Origin: Streptomyces nymphaeiformis
GTDB taxonomy: Bacteria > Actinomycetota > Actinomycetes > Streptomycetales > Streptomycetaceae
Assembly: GCF_014203895.1 (NCBI RefSeq)
Contig: NZ_JACHJY010000010.1
Location: forward strand, 124,001-188,000
Direction: 5' to 3'
Length of the DNA stretch: 64,000 nucleotides
Shown here: positions 15,340 to 22,975 of the stretch, one piece after another
Layout: every line of letters begins with the position of its first letter
Position numbering within the stretch: the stretch's first letter is position 1
The notes under the pieces: model-generated
Databases searched by the model: none
Told to the model about the DNA's origin: nothing
Seen by the model: the letters and a program-made list of their open reading frames with translations, nothing else
Position numbers and translations under genes: made by a program

Positions 15340-16251
15340 CTACGCGTGGCAGGCCACCGGGACCCCGCCGTTCATCGTCGCCATGTCCGAGAACACCGTC
15401 ACGGGATCCAGCGGCGACCCCTCCGGCAGGCCCTCCAGTTCCGCGTACGCCCGGTGCAGGTTCGCCACGAGCCGCTCGCTCTCCCGCCACGCGGCGAACT
15501 CGCCGAGCTCCGCGCGCTGCGCCGTCTCCAGCGGGCTCGCCCCCTTCGCGTACCCCTCGACGGCGAGTTCCCGCACCCACAGCAGGTACCGCTCCGTGGT
15601 GTCGTACACCGAGGGATCGGTCACCCGCCCGTGCCCGGGCACGACCGTCGGCGCGTCGAGGGACCGCAGCAGGTCGAGCGCGCGCAGCGACCCGGCGAGG
15701 GAGCCCATCGGCAGGAACGGCGTCCCGCCGTGGAAGACGAGGTCGCCGGTGAACACGACCCCCTGCTCGGGGAGGTGGACGATCGAGTCGCCGGTCGTGT
15801 GCGCGGCGCCCGGGTGGAGCAGCCGCACCTCGATCGCGCCGACGTACAGCGTGAGCCGCTCGCTGTACGTCACGGACGGCGGCAGGATGTCGACCCGGCC
15901 GAAGTCGGTCTGCGGCCACAGCAGATGGAGCTGGTGCCCGGCCGCGAGCTGCTCGGACCGGCAGTTCTCGTGGCCCACGATCCGCGCCTCGGGGCGGAAC
16001 ACCCCGTTGCCGTAGGTGTGGTCGCCGTGGTGGTGGGTGGAGACGATGGTGCGCGGCAGCGGCAGCCCCTCGGCGAGCACCGCGTCGCGCAGCAGCAGCG
16101 CGCGCCGCTCGGTGGCGGCGGTGTCGACGAGCAGCGTCTCGTCGACGTCGCCGATGAACCCGGCGTTGTTCAGGCACCAGCCGCCGTCGGGCTGGACGAA
16201 GGCGTGCACGTGAGGCGCGAGCGTGACGACATAGGGATCGGTGGCAGACAA
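15340..16251 (-). CDS. MBL-fold metallo-hydrolase
   Basis: A 303-residue metallo-beta-lactamase-fold protein with the zinc motif STHHHGDHTYGNG (HxHxDH) near residue 76, a second histidine in HPGAAHTTGDS, the bridging aspartate in VVFTGDLVFHGG, and a last histidine in VVPGHGRVT. The reading frame opens with TTG at 16251, preceded by a GGGGGA ribosome site; an internal GTG 14 codons later is the alternative. There is no signal peptide. Lactonase, thioesterase or glyoxalase II chemistry would all fit the fold, and the sequence alone does not decide. It lies between the acyl-CoA locus and the HxlR gene on the minus strand, not obviously in an operon with either. Confidence 0.82.
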   Translation of the reverse strand: MSATDPYVVTLAPHVHAFVQPDGGWCLNNAGFIGDVDETLLVDTAATERRALLLRDAVLAEGLPLPRTIVSTHHHGDHTYGNGVFRPEARIVGHENCRSEQLAAGHQLHLLWPQTDFGRVDILPPSVTYSERLTLYVGAIEVRLLHPGAAHTTGDSIVHLPEQGVVFTGDLVFHGGTPFLPMGSLAGSLRALDLLRSLDAPTVVPGHGRVTDPSVYDTTERYLLWVRELAVEGYAKGASPLETAQRAELGEFAAWRESERLVANLHRAYAELEGLPEGSPLDPVTVFSDMATMNGGVPVACHA

Positions 16252-16377
16252 GGGATTCCCCCGGATGAGAGCCCGACTGGACAGGGGAAGAGTGCCAGTC
16301 GGCCCCGGGCCCAGGGAAGTCGGAACGGACCCCTCCGGGAACGGCGGAAACGGCCGGGACGCGCAGGCCGGAGCCGA

Positions 16378-16740
16378 CTACCCCTCGTCCCACCCCTGCG
16401 CCGCCGCGAACTCCTCCCCGTACTCCGCCGACCACCGCCCCAGCGCCTCGATCGGCCCGAGCAGCGAACGCCCGAGCGCGGTCAGCCCGTACTCGACCCG
16501 GGGCGGCGCCTCCTCGTACGCCCGGCGTTCCACCAGCGCGTACCCCTCGAGACGTCGCAGGGTCTCCGTCAGGACCTTCGCGCTGATCCCGCCGATCGCC
16601 GTCCGCAGCTCGCCGGGCCGGCGCGGCCCGTCCGCGAGCGCGTAGAGGACGACGCCGTTCCAGGTGTTGGCCAGCAGGTCGAAGCCGAGCCGCGCCCGGC
16701 AGTCCGCGAGGACCCGGTCGGGAGCCCTGTCGGGAACCAA
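16378..16740 (-). CDS. HxlR-family winged-helix regulator
   Basis: About 120 residues with a complete HxlR domain: DCRARLGFDLLANTWNGVVLYAL (with the conserved N-terminal cysteine), GPRRPGELRTAIGGISAKVLTETLRRLE recognition helix, and the wing PPRVEYGLTALG. HxlR proteins commonly sense electrophiles or quinones through that cysteine and repress a divergent reductase. The start is uncertain: TTG at 16740 (used here, with GGCGGGGGG upstream) or GTG at 16785, which would leave almost no room for a promoter. It is divergent from the NADP-binding reductase at 16811, with a palindrome at the boundary. A much longer upstream extension of the frame is a shadow. Confidence 0.78.
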   Translation of the reverse strand: MVPDRAPDRVLADCRARLGFDLLANTWNGVVLYALADGPRRPGELRTAIGGISAKVLTETLRRLEGYALVERRAYEEAPPRVEYGLTALGRSLLGPIEALGRWSAEYGEEFAAAQGWDEG

Positions 16741-16750
16741 TTGGTAAGTC
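16731..16750. promoter_or_regulatory. candidate HxlR operator
   Basis: A palindrome centred on ACCAATTGGT (16736-16745); the minus strand reads GACTTACCAATTGGTTCCC. The CTTACCAA half-site is typical of HxlR-controlled divergent promoters. It lies between the HxlR and reductase coding regions and overlaps the suggested TTG start. Confidence 0.5.
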
Positions 16751-16810
16751 GCCCCCCGCCTACGGTCGTTGATGACAGCACGCACAACGGTACGTGAGGG
16801 AGGACGCCCC

Positions 16811-17446
16811 ATGCGGGTGGGAATACTGGGTACGGGCGCGATGGCGCGGGCGCTCGGCGGAGGATGGGTCCGGGCGGGCCACGAGGTGCTCGTCGGCGGC
16901 CGCGACCCGGAACGGACCGCCGCGCTCGCGGCGAGCACGGGGGCCCGCCCGGGCACCCTCGCCGAGGCCGCCCGCTTCGGCGACGCGACCCTGCCGGCCC
17001 TGCCGTACGACGCCGTCCTGCCGGCCCTCGGCTCGGTGGGGCCCGTCGACTCGTTCGGCGGGCGGATCCTGATCGACTGCACCAACGCGGTCGGCCCCGG
17101 CCCCGTCCTCACCACCGGCGAGGGCCCCGGCGCCGCCCGCACCCTCGCGGCCGCGACGGGCGCCCGGGTCGTGAAGGCCTTCAACCACGTGACGCCGGCG
17201 GTGTGGAGCCGCACCCCGCCCGTCTTCGCCGACGGCCCGGTCGCCGTCCCCCTCTGCGGGGACGACGAGGAGGCCCTCGCCCTCGTCTCGACGCTCGCCG
17301 CCGACCTGGGCTGCGCCCCCTTCGTCGCCGGCCCGCTGGCCCACGCGGACCTCCTGGAGGCGACCACCGCCTTCCTCATCGGCCTGTGGACCTCGGGCCG
17401 TGACCCGCGCGCCATGCTCCCGCCGCCGGCGGCGCTCGGCGGCTGA
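16811..17446 (+). CDS. NADP-dependent oxidoreductase (F420/NADP reductase-like)
   Basis: A 211-residue protein whose N-terminus is a dinucleotide fold, MRVGILGTGAMARALGGGW, with GGRDPERTAAL after the second strand (Arg favours NADP). It continues with IDCTNAVGPG and VVKAFNHVTPAVW, as in the F420-dependent NADP oxidoreductase family and its short homologues often annotated NADPH-dependent F420 reductase. Start ATG 16811, following GTGAGGGAGGACG. It is divergent from an HxlR regulator and 46 bp ahead of a quinone-oxidoreductase-like gene on the same strand, so an HxlR-controlled redox response is likely. Confidence 0.8.
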   Translation: MRVGILGTGAMARALGGGWVRAGHEVLVGGRDPERTAALAASTGARPGTLAEAARFGDATLPALPYDAVLPALGSVGPVDSFGGRILIDCTNAVGPGPVLTTGEGPGAARTLAAATGARVVKAFNHVTPAVWSRTPPVFADGPVAVPLCGDDEEALALVSTLAADLGCAPFVAGPLAHADLLEATTAFLIGLWTSGRDPRAMLPPPAALGG

Positions 17447-17492
17447 CGCGCCCCGGCTTGCGGGCCGGCCCGGACACCCGGAGGGTCGAGGT

Positions 17493-18425
17493 ATGAAGGC
17501 GATCAGCTACAACCGGTACGGCGGCCCCGAGGTCCTGGAGTACGGCGAGCTGCCCGACCCCAAGGTCGGCCCCGACGAGGTCCTGGTCAGGGTGCGGGCG
17601 GCCGCCGTCAACCCCGTCGACTGGAAGGCGCAGGCCGGCTATCTCGACGGCATGCTCGACGTCGTGTTCCCCGTCGTGCCCGGCTGGGACGTCTCCGGCG
17701 TCGTCGTCCGGACCGGCGTCTCCGTCCCCGAGTACGACGCCGGGGACGAGGTCATGGGGTACGTCCGCGAGGACGTCCTCGCGCACGGCACCTTCGCCGA
17801 GTACGTCTCCGCGCCCGTCCGCACCCTCGCCCGCAAGCCCCGCAGCCTCGGATTCGAGGAGGCCGCGGCCCTCCCGCTCGCCGGCCTCACCGCGTACCAG
17901 GTGCTCCAGGCACAGGCCCTCGCGGTGCGCCCCGGGGACACCGTCCTCGTGCACGCGGCGGCCGGCGGGGTCGGCTCGATGGCCGTGCAGATCGCCCGGC
18001 ACCTCGGCTGCCGGGTCCTCGGCGCGGCCAGGGACGCGGGCCTGGAGCGGGTCGCGGAGCTCGGCGCCGAACCCGTCCGCTACGACGAGGGGACGTTCGC
18101 CGAGCAGGTCCGCGCCCTCGCCCCGCAGGGCGTGGACGCCGTCCTCGACACCATCGGGGGCCCGTTCCTCGAACTCTCCGCCCGGCTCCTCGCCCCGGGG
18201 GGCCGCCTGGCGTCCATCGCCGACGGGGAGGTCCTCGCCCTCGGCGGCCGCTACTTCTGGGTCCGCCCCGACGCCGCCGACCTCGCGGCCCTCGCCGACC
18301 TGGCCGACGCGGGCGTCCTCACCGTACGGGTGGCCAGGACGTTCCCGCTGGAGCGGGCGGCCGACGCCCAGCGCGCCAACGCGGCGGGCGGGCTGAACGG
18401 CAAGGTCGTCGTGACCGTGCCCTGA
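17493..18425 (+). CDS. zinc-less alcohol dehydrogenase/quinone oxidoreductase (MDR family)
   Basis: A 310-residue medium-chain dehydrogenase/reductase. It lacks the catalytic Cys/His zinc ligands, as NADPH:quinone oxidoreductases do. The N-terminal GroES-like domain (PDEVLVRVRAAAVNPVDWKAQAG, GWDVSGVV) is followed by the Rossmann motif VLVHAAAGGVGSMAVQIARHLG (about 148-170). The start MKAISYNRYGGPEV at 17493 follows a GGAGGG site. It probably forms one transcript with the reductase 46 bp upstream, under the HxlR regulator, and would handle quinones or enones. It converges with the DUF202 gene, the two stops being four bases apart. Confidence 0.88.
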   Translation: MKAISYNRYGGPEVLEYGELPDPKVGPDEVLVRVRAAAVNPVDWKAQAGYLDGMLDVVFPVVPGWDVSGVVVRTGVSVPEYDAGDEVMGYVREDVLAHGTFAEYVSAPVRTLARKPRSLGFEEAAALPLAGLTAYQVLQAQALAVRPGDTVLVHAAAGGVGSMAVQIARHLGCRVLGAARDAGLERVAELGAEPVRYDEGTFAEQVRALAPQGVDAVLDTIGGPFLELSARLLAPGGRLASIADGEVLALGGRYFWVRPDAADLAALADLADAGVLTVRVARTFPLERAADAQRANAAGGLNGKVVVTVP

Positions 18426-18429
18426 GGGG

Positions 18430-18747
18430 TCACCAGATCACCGCCGCGCCGAAGACCGCGAGCGCGATCGTGCACACCACCGCGAGCAGCGCGCCCCGGT
18501 GGGAGAGCGGGAGCGGCCGGGCCGGCCCGAGGGAACGGATCCGGCGGTGGGCCACGGCCAGGAAGGCGATCCACACCAGGGAGGAGAGCGCCCACCCGGT
18601 CACCTCCTTGGCCGTGACCTCGTCGCTGACCGTCGCCTTCATCGCGAGCACCGCGACGACCGTGCACGACAGGGTCGTACGCCGCCACGCGAGCCGGGTC
18701 CGCTCCGGCTGGAGCCCCGGATCCCGTGCCTCGTCGGCCGGGCTCAC
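18430..18747 (-). CDS. DUF202 membrane protein
   Basis: A 105-residue protein with a conserved LQPERTRLAWRRTTLSC head followed by three hydrophobic helices, matching DUF202 (YidH/VTC C-terminal-like membrane domain of unknown role). It begins at GTG 18747, overlapping the stop codon of the upstream DUF202 gene by four bases (GTGA), so translation is probably coupled. The two paralogues probably act together, perhaps as a heteromer. Longer open frames across this region are shadows. Confidence 0.72.
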   Translation of the reverse strand: MSPADEARDPGLQPERTRLAWRRTTLSCTVVAVLAMKATVSDEVTAKEVTGWALSSLVWIAFLAVAHRRIRSLGPARPLPLSHRGALLAVVCTIALAVFGAAVIW

Positions 18748-19139
18748 TTCCCGGCCCAGCCGAAGACGACGAGCACCACCATGGCGAGCGCCACGACGGC
18801 CACCGCGAGGCTGAGCACCGCAGGGAAGCGGGACACCGGCAGGTCCTCGTTGCGCCGCATCGCCCGCTCGCAGCGCACCCAGTGGTTCACCGCCCGCAGG
18901 GCGCACAGCACACCGGCGACGAGCAGCGCGAGCGCGAGCCCGACGCGGACGCCCCAGCGCAGGTCCGGCAGGAACTGGTCGACGGCGAAACCGCCGCCGA
19001 TCAGGGCGAGCGCGGTCCGGAGCCAGGCGAGGAAGGTCCGCTCGTTGGCGAGGGAGAAGCGGTAGTCGGGGGTGTCGCCCTCGTCCCGGATCCGCTGCGG
19101 CGCGAACCACAGCCGCAGACTCTGCACGAAATCGCTCAC
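18744..19139 (-). CDS. DUF202 (YidH-like) membrane protein
   Basis: A 131-residue membrane protein. The FSLANERTFLAWLRTALALIGGGFAVDQF segment (residues ~27-55) is the DUF202 signature, followed by two more hydrophobic helices (VGLALALLVAGVLCAL and LSLAVAVVALAMVVLVVFG). The function of the family is not known; the domain also occurs in the VTC polyphosphate complex of yeast. GTG start at 19139 with TAGGGT six bases upstream, so the mRNA is probably leaderless. Its stop codon overlaps the start of a second DUF202 gene, giving a two-gene operon. Confidence 0.8.
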   Translation of the reverse strand: MSDFVQSLRLWFAPQRIRDEGDTPDYRFSLANERTFLAWLRTALALIGGGFAVDQFLPDLRWGVRVGLALALLVAGVLCALRAVNHWVRCERAMRRNEDLPVSRFPAVLSLAVAVVALAMVVLVVFGWAGK

Positions 19140-19145
19140 CCGTGC

Positions 19146-19151
19146 ACCCTA
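19146..19151 (-). promoter_or_regulatory. -10 hexamer TAGGGT, leaderless start of DUF202 operon
   Basis: TAGGGT on the minus strand lies six bases before GTG 19139. It supports this start and a promoter for the two-gene DUF202 operon. Confidence 0.5.
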
Positions 19152-19185
19152 ACGGCCGGAAGATCGCCCCGCCCGACGCCGGAAG

Positions 19186-19719
19186 TCAGCCCGCCGTGTG
19201 GCCCTCCGCCCGCAGCAGCTCGTACGCCGCGAGCCCGTCCGGTACCCACTCCCAGGCGTCCGCCGTCCCCGGCAGCCGCCGTTCCAGTTCCTCGTCCGTG
19301 AGGAAGCCGTGCCAGGCGACCTCCTCCACCTGGGGGCTGACCGGCAGTTCGCAGCGGACCTCGTAGACCGCCGACCACCACTTCCCGGCCACGCCACCGG
19401 AGTCGTACAGGAAGCGCGTCACCGGCTCGGGGCGGGGCAGCCCGGAGACCCCGAGCTCCTCCTCGGCCTCCCGCAGGGCCGCCTCGTCGTAGGACTCGCC
19501 CGCGCCGACGACGCCGCCGACGAACATGTCGTACATCGAGGGGAAGACCAGCTTCGTCGGCGTCCTGCGGTGGACGAAGACCCGGCCCTCGGCGTTCCGG
19601 ACCCGGATGAAGACGCAGCGGTGGATCAGGCCCCGCGCGTACACCTCACCGCGTGGGGCCCGCCCGACCACCCGGTCGTTCTCGTCGACGACGTCGAGGA
19701 TCTCTTCGGAGGCGCTCAT
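19186..19719 (-). CDS. Nudix hydrolase
   Basis: A 177-residue protein with an intact Nudix box GVVGAGESYDEAALREAEEELG (about residues 69-90; all catalytic Glu/Arg residues present). The N-terminal part (EEILDVVDENDRVVGRAPRGEVYARGLIHRCVFIRV) resembles the YfcD/isopentenyl-diphosphate-isomerase-like Nudix group, whose members hydrolyse or isomerise diphosphates; the exact substrate is unknown. ATG 19719. The 3'-most end (AYELLRAEGHTAG) is ordinary. The gene follows the SDR gene by 12 bp on the same strand and may be cotranscribed with it. Confidence 0.88.
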   Translation of the reverse strand: MSASEEILDVVDENDRVVGRAPRGEVYARGLIHRCVFIRVRNAEGRVFVHRRTPTKLVFPSMYDMFVGGVVGAGESYDEAALREAEEELGVSGLPRPEPVTRFLYDSGGVAGKWWSAVYEVRCELPVSPQVEEVAWHGFLTDEELERRLPGTADAWEWVPDGLAAYELLRAEGHTAG

Positions 19720-19731
19720 GCACCCATGAAA

Positions 19732-20496
19732 TCACTGGCCCATGACGTACTTGACCGTCGGACCGGTCGTCCAGCCGCCGTCCACGGCGAGCTCCGCGCC
19801 CGTCACGTAGGAGGCGGCGTCCGAGAGCAGGAAGACGACCGCGCCCGCGATCTCGTCGGCCTCGCCGACCCGGCCCATCGGCGTGTTCGGGTACTTGCCC
19901 TCGCCGCGCTCGATGCCGACGGAGGCCGTCATCGGGGTGTAGGTCATGCCGGGGTGGACGGAGTTGACGCGGATCTTCGCCGTGCCGAGCTCCACCGCGC
20001 CGATCTTCGTCAGGCCGCGCACGCCCCACTTGGAGGCGCCGTACCCGGCGGTCAGGGCCAGGCCCATCAGGCCGGCGGCCGAGGAGATGTTGACGATCGA
20101 GCCGCCGCCGGCCTCCTTCATCGCCGGGATCGCGGCCTTCATGCCGATGAAGACGCCGGTCAGGTTGATGTCGAGGACCTTGCGGAAGTGCTCGACGGAC
20201 TCGGTCTCCAGGAACGCGCCGGTGGAGATGCCGGCGTTGTTCACCAGACCGTGCAGCCCGCCGAACTCCGCCACCGCGAAGGCGACGGCCGCCGCCCACT
20301 CCTCCTCGGAGGTCACGTCGTGGTGCAGGAACCGGGCCCGCTCGCCGAGCGCCTCGGCGGTGGCCTTGCCGTCCTCGTCGAGGACGTCGGTGATCACGAC
20401 GTTCGCGCCGGCGGCGACGGCCAGCTCGGCGGCCTCGGCGCCCAGGCCGCGGGCGCCGCCGGTGATGAGCACGGTCTTGCCGGTGAGGTCGTTCAT
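19732..20496 (-). CDS. SDR, 3alpha(20beta)-hydroxysteroid dehydrogenase-like
   Basis: A 254-residue classical SDR: ITGGARGLGAEAAEL cofactor loop, NNAGIS, catalytic Ser in VNISSAAGLMG, and YGASKWGVRG (YxxxK). By recollection it closely follows the 3alpha,20beta-hydroxysteroid dehydrogenase of Streptomyces exfoliatus over its whole length, down to the ending DGGWTTGPTVKYVMGQ. That enzyme is NADH dependent (ITDVLDEDG, Asp after strand 2). ATG 20496 with a strong AAAGGGACC site. The TetR gene is 22 bp upstream and a KstD-like flavoprotein is divergent beyond it, so a steroid-like substrate is plausible; the physiological one is unknown. Confidence 0.87.
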   Translation of the reverse strand: MNDLTGKTVLITGGARGLGAEAAELAVAAGANVVITDVLDEDGKATAEALGERARFLHHDVTSEEEWAAAVAFAVAEFGGLHGLVNNAGISTGAFLETESVEHFRKVLDINLTGVFIGMKAAIPAMKEAGGGSIVNISSAAGLMGLALTAGYGASKWGVRGLTKIGAVELGTAKIRVNSVHPGMTYTPMTASVGIERGEGKYPNTPMGRVGEADEIAGAVVFLLSDAASYVTGAELAVDGGWTTGPTVKYVMGQ

Positions 20497-20518
20497 GTGA
20501 GGTCCCTTTCAGCGGGGT

Positions 20519-21148
20519 TCAGACGCTCCGGGGCTGTGCGGCCCGGAGAAGCGCGGTGGTGGTCTCGACGAGGTCGGCGAGGAAGAGCGGCTCGCCGGTG
20601 AGGGGCTCGGTGCCGTCGAGGTACTGCCGGGCCCGGTCCGCCATCGCCGCGCCCACCACGGTCAGCGCCAGGTCGAGGCGCTCCAGGAGCAGCGGCTCGG
20701 GGAGCCCGCCGGCGGCCAGGCGGTCGGCGATCCGCTCGATCAGGCTCCAGTAGGAGGTGCCGGCGAGCGTGGGGTGCGGGGTGCGGGTGCGGACGCCGCT
20801 CTCGTGGCTGAGCTGCGCGGAGATCCGCAGGCAGCGGCGGCCCCGGTCGGTGCCCAGCTCGGTGGCCTCGGCGGTGACGAGCGCGGCGACCAGCTGCCGG
20901 AGGTCGTCGCCCGCGCCGGCCAGAAGAGGAGCGAGCACCTGTTCCGTACGGGTCTGGCGGCCGGCCATGACCGCGTCGAGCAGTCCGGCGCGCGAACCGA
21001 AGTGGTACTGCACGGCGGAGGGGTTGGCCTGTCCGGCCAGCGCCACGATGTCCCGCAGCTGTGCGCCGTCGACACCCTGTGCGGCGAAGAGCTCCTCCGC
21101 CGCGCGGATCAGTTTCTCCCGGGTCTCGGGCCCTGACGTCCTTGCCAT
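20519..21148 (-). CDS. TetR-family regulator of steroid-dehydrogenase-like genes
   Basis: A 209-residue TetR protein starting MARTSGPETREKLIRAAEELF. The helix-turn-helix is AQLRDIVALAGQANPSAVQYHFGSRAGL (about 30-57), with an unusual QANPSAVQ recognition helix also seen in TetR regulators of CoA and steroid pathways. The ATG at 21148 is preferred to the GTG two codons earlier. It lies 22 bp from the SDR gene and is divergent from a KstD-like flavoprotein gene. Two palindromes in the intergenic region (21159-21173 and 21214-21229) are candidate binding sites controlling both directions. Confidence 0.85.
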   Translation of the reverse strand: MARTSGPETREKLIRAAEELFAAQGVDGAQLRDIVALAGQANPSAVQYHFGSRAGLLDAVMAGRQTRTEQVLAPLLAGAGDDLRQLVAALVTAEATELGTDRGRRCLRISAQLSHESGVRTRTPHPTLAGTSYWSLIERIADRLAAGGLPEPLLLERLDLALTVVGAAMADRARQYLDGTEPLTGEPLFLADLVETTTALLRAAQPRSV

Positions 21149-21158
21149 ACCCACATAT

Positions 21159-21173
21159 TAATGCTCGACATTA
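21159..21173. promoter_or_regulatory. candidate TetR operator TAATGCTCGACATTA
   Basis: Inverted repeat TAATG-CTCGA-CATTA, 11 bp upstream of the TetR start. It is AT-rich against a very GC-rich background, so it is well placed for autoregulation. Confidence 0.55.
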
Positions 21174-21213
21174 GAAAACGGAAAGGTCGAGGAAGGGCTC
21201 GGACGGTTGACTC

Positions 21214-21229
21214 GATACATTCGTGTATC
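21214..21229. promoter_or_regulatory. perfect inverted repeat GATACATTCGTGTATC
   Basis: Arms GATACA and TGTATC with a TTCG centre, 14 bp before the flavoprotein start at 21243. This is probably the operator for that gene. Confidence 0.6.
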
Positions 21230-21242
21230 CAAGATGCGGTCC

Positions 21243-22898
21243 ATGTCCTACGACGCTGATGTGATCGTGATCGGGGCGGGCCTCGCCGGCCTCGTCGCCA
21301 CCGCCGAGCTGGTCGACGCCGGCCGCTCCGTGATCCTCCTCGACCAGGAGCCGGAGCAGTCCCTCGGCGGTCAGGCCCACTGGTCCTTCGGCGGCCTGTT
21401 CCTCGTCGACTCGCCCGAACAGCGCAGGATGCGCGTCAAGGACAGCCACGCCCTGGCCCTCCAGGACTGGTACGGCACCGCCGGCTTCGACCGCGACGAG
21501 GACCACTGGCCGAGGAAGTGGGCCGAGGCGTACGTCGACTTCGCCGCCGGCGAGAAGCGCGCCTGGCTCCACGCGCGCGGGGTGCGCTTCTTCCCCGTCG
21601 TCGGCTGGGCCGAGCGCGGCGGCTACGACGCGAACGGCCACGGCAACTCCGTACCCCGCTTCCACATCACCTGGGGCACCGGACCCGGCCTCGTCGCCCC
21701 CTTCGAGCGCAGGGTCCGCGAAGGAGCCGCCCGCGGCCTCGTCGACCTCCGCTTCCGCCACCGCGTCACTGGCCTCGGCCGCACGGCAGGAACCGTCGAC
21801 ACCGTCTCCGGCGAGATCCTGGAACCCTCCGCCGCCGCCCGCGGCACCGCCAGCGGCCGCGAGGTCACCGGCACCTTCGAGCTGCGCGCCCAGGCCGTGA
21901 TCGTCACCTCCGGCGGCATCGGCGGCAACCACGACCTGGTCCGCGCGCAGTGGCCCGCCCGCCTCGGCACCCCGCCCGCCAAGCTGCTCTCCGGCGTCCC
22001 CGCCCACGTCGACGGACTGATGCTCGGCGTCGCCGAGAAGGCCGGCGCCCACCACATCAACCGCGACCGGATGTGGCACTACACCGAGGGCATCGAGAAC
22101 TGGAACCCCATCTGGGCCCGGCACGGCATCCGCATCCTGCCCGGACCGTCCTCCCTCTGGCTCGACGCCACCGGCAAGCGGCTGCCCGTCCCGCTCTTCC
22201 CCGGCTTCGACACCCTCGGCACCCTCGAACACATCATGCGGACCGGCCACGACCACACCTGGTTCGTCCTCGACAAGCGCATCATCGGCAAGGAGTTCGC
22301 GCTCTCCGGCTCCGAGCAGAACCCCGACCTCACCGGCAAGTCCGTCCGCGACGTCCTCGGCCGCGCCCGCGCCGACGTACCGGCACCCGTCCGGGCGTTC
22401 ATGGACCACGGCGTCGACTTCGTCGTCGAGAACGACCTCTCCGCCCTCGTCCGCGGCATGAACGCCCTCACCGACGAGCCGCTCATCGACGAGGCCGCCC
22501 TGCGCCGCGAGATCACCGCCCGCGACCGCGAGATCGCCAACCCCTTCACCAAGGACCTCCAGGTCACGGCGATCCGGGGAGCCCGCAAGTACCTGGGCGA
22601 CAAGCTGATCCGTACGGCGGCGCCGCACCGCCTCCTCGACCCGAAGGCGGGCCCGCTGATCGCCGTACGCCTCAACATCCTCACCCGCAAGTCCCTCGGC
22701 GGCCTGGAGACCGACCTCGACTCCCGCGTCCTCACGGAGGGCGGCGAGCCCCTGGACGGCGTGTACGCGGCGGGCGAGGCGGCGGGCTTCGGCGGCGGCG
22801 GGGTCCACGGCTACCGCTCCCTCGAAGGCACCTTCCTCGGCGGCTGCATCTTCTCGGGCCGCGCGGCGGGCCGGGCGGCGGCGAAGGCGGTGGGCTGA
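21243..22898 (+). CDS. FAD-dependent dehydrogenase, ketosteroid-dehydrogenase-like
   Basis: A 551-residue flavoprotein of the FAD_binding_2/KstD group. The N-terminal GxGxxG is VIVIGAGLAGLVATAEL (6-22), followed by QSLGGQAHWSFGGLF. The C-terminal FAD-closing segment is GVYAAGEAAGFGGGGVHGYRSLEGTFLGGCIFSGR (~505-540). The family includes 3-ketosteroid delta-1-dehydrogenase, fumarate reductase and many uncharacterised FAD-binding dehydrogenases. The ATG at 21243 (MSYDADVIV) is chosen because the FAD motif starts at once; alternatives at 21207 and 21234 exist and no clear ribosome site is seen. It is divergent from a TetR gene and near a hydroxysteroid-dehydrogenase-like SDR, which suggests a small steroid- or terpenoid-modifying set. 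Confidence 0.82.
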   Translation: MSYDADVIVIGAGLAGLVATAELVDAGRSVILLDQEPEQSLGGQAHWSFGGLFLVDSPEQRRMRVKDSHALALQDWYGTAGFDRDEDHWPRKWAEAYVDFAAGEKRAWLHARGVRFFPVVGWAERGGYDANGHGNSVPRFHITWGTGPGLVAPFERRVREGAARGLVDLRFRHRVTGLGRTAGTVDTVSGEILEPSAAARGTASGREVTGTFELRAQAVIVTSGGIGGNHDLVRAQWPARLGTPPAKLLSGVPAHVDGLMLGVAEKAGAHHINRDRMWHYTEGIENWNPIWARHGIRILPGPSSLWLDATGKRLPVPLFPGFDTLGTLEHIMRTGHDHTWFVLDKRIIGKEFALSGSEQNPDLTGKSVRDVLGRARADVPAPVRAFMDHGVDFVVENDLSALVRGMNALTDEPLIDEAALRREITARDREIANPFTKDLQVTAIRGARKYLGDKLIRTAAPHRLLDPKAGPLIAVRLNILTRKSLGGLETDLDSRVLTEGGEPLDGVYAAGEAAGFGGGGVHGYRSLEGTFLGGCIFSGRAAGRAAAKAVG

Positions 22899-22912
22899 GC
22901 CGCAGCCTCCCT

Positions 22913-22926
22913 GTGGTGCGGGTCAC
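22913..22926. promoter_or_regulatory. possible Crp-type site GTGGTGCGGGTCAC
   Basis: Fits the GTG-N6-GNCAC pattern described for Streptomyces Crp, 50 bp ahead of the LLM gene at 22976. The pattern is loose and chance matches are expected. Confidence 0.3.
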
Positions 22927-22975
22927 ACACCAGGCCCTTCGTGTCGTGGGCCGCCCCCCTGCCCAGGATGAGGCC

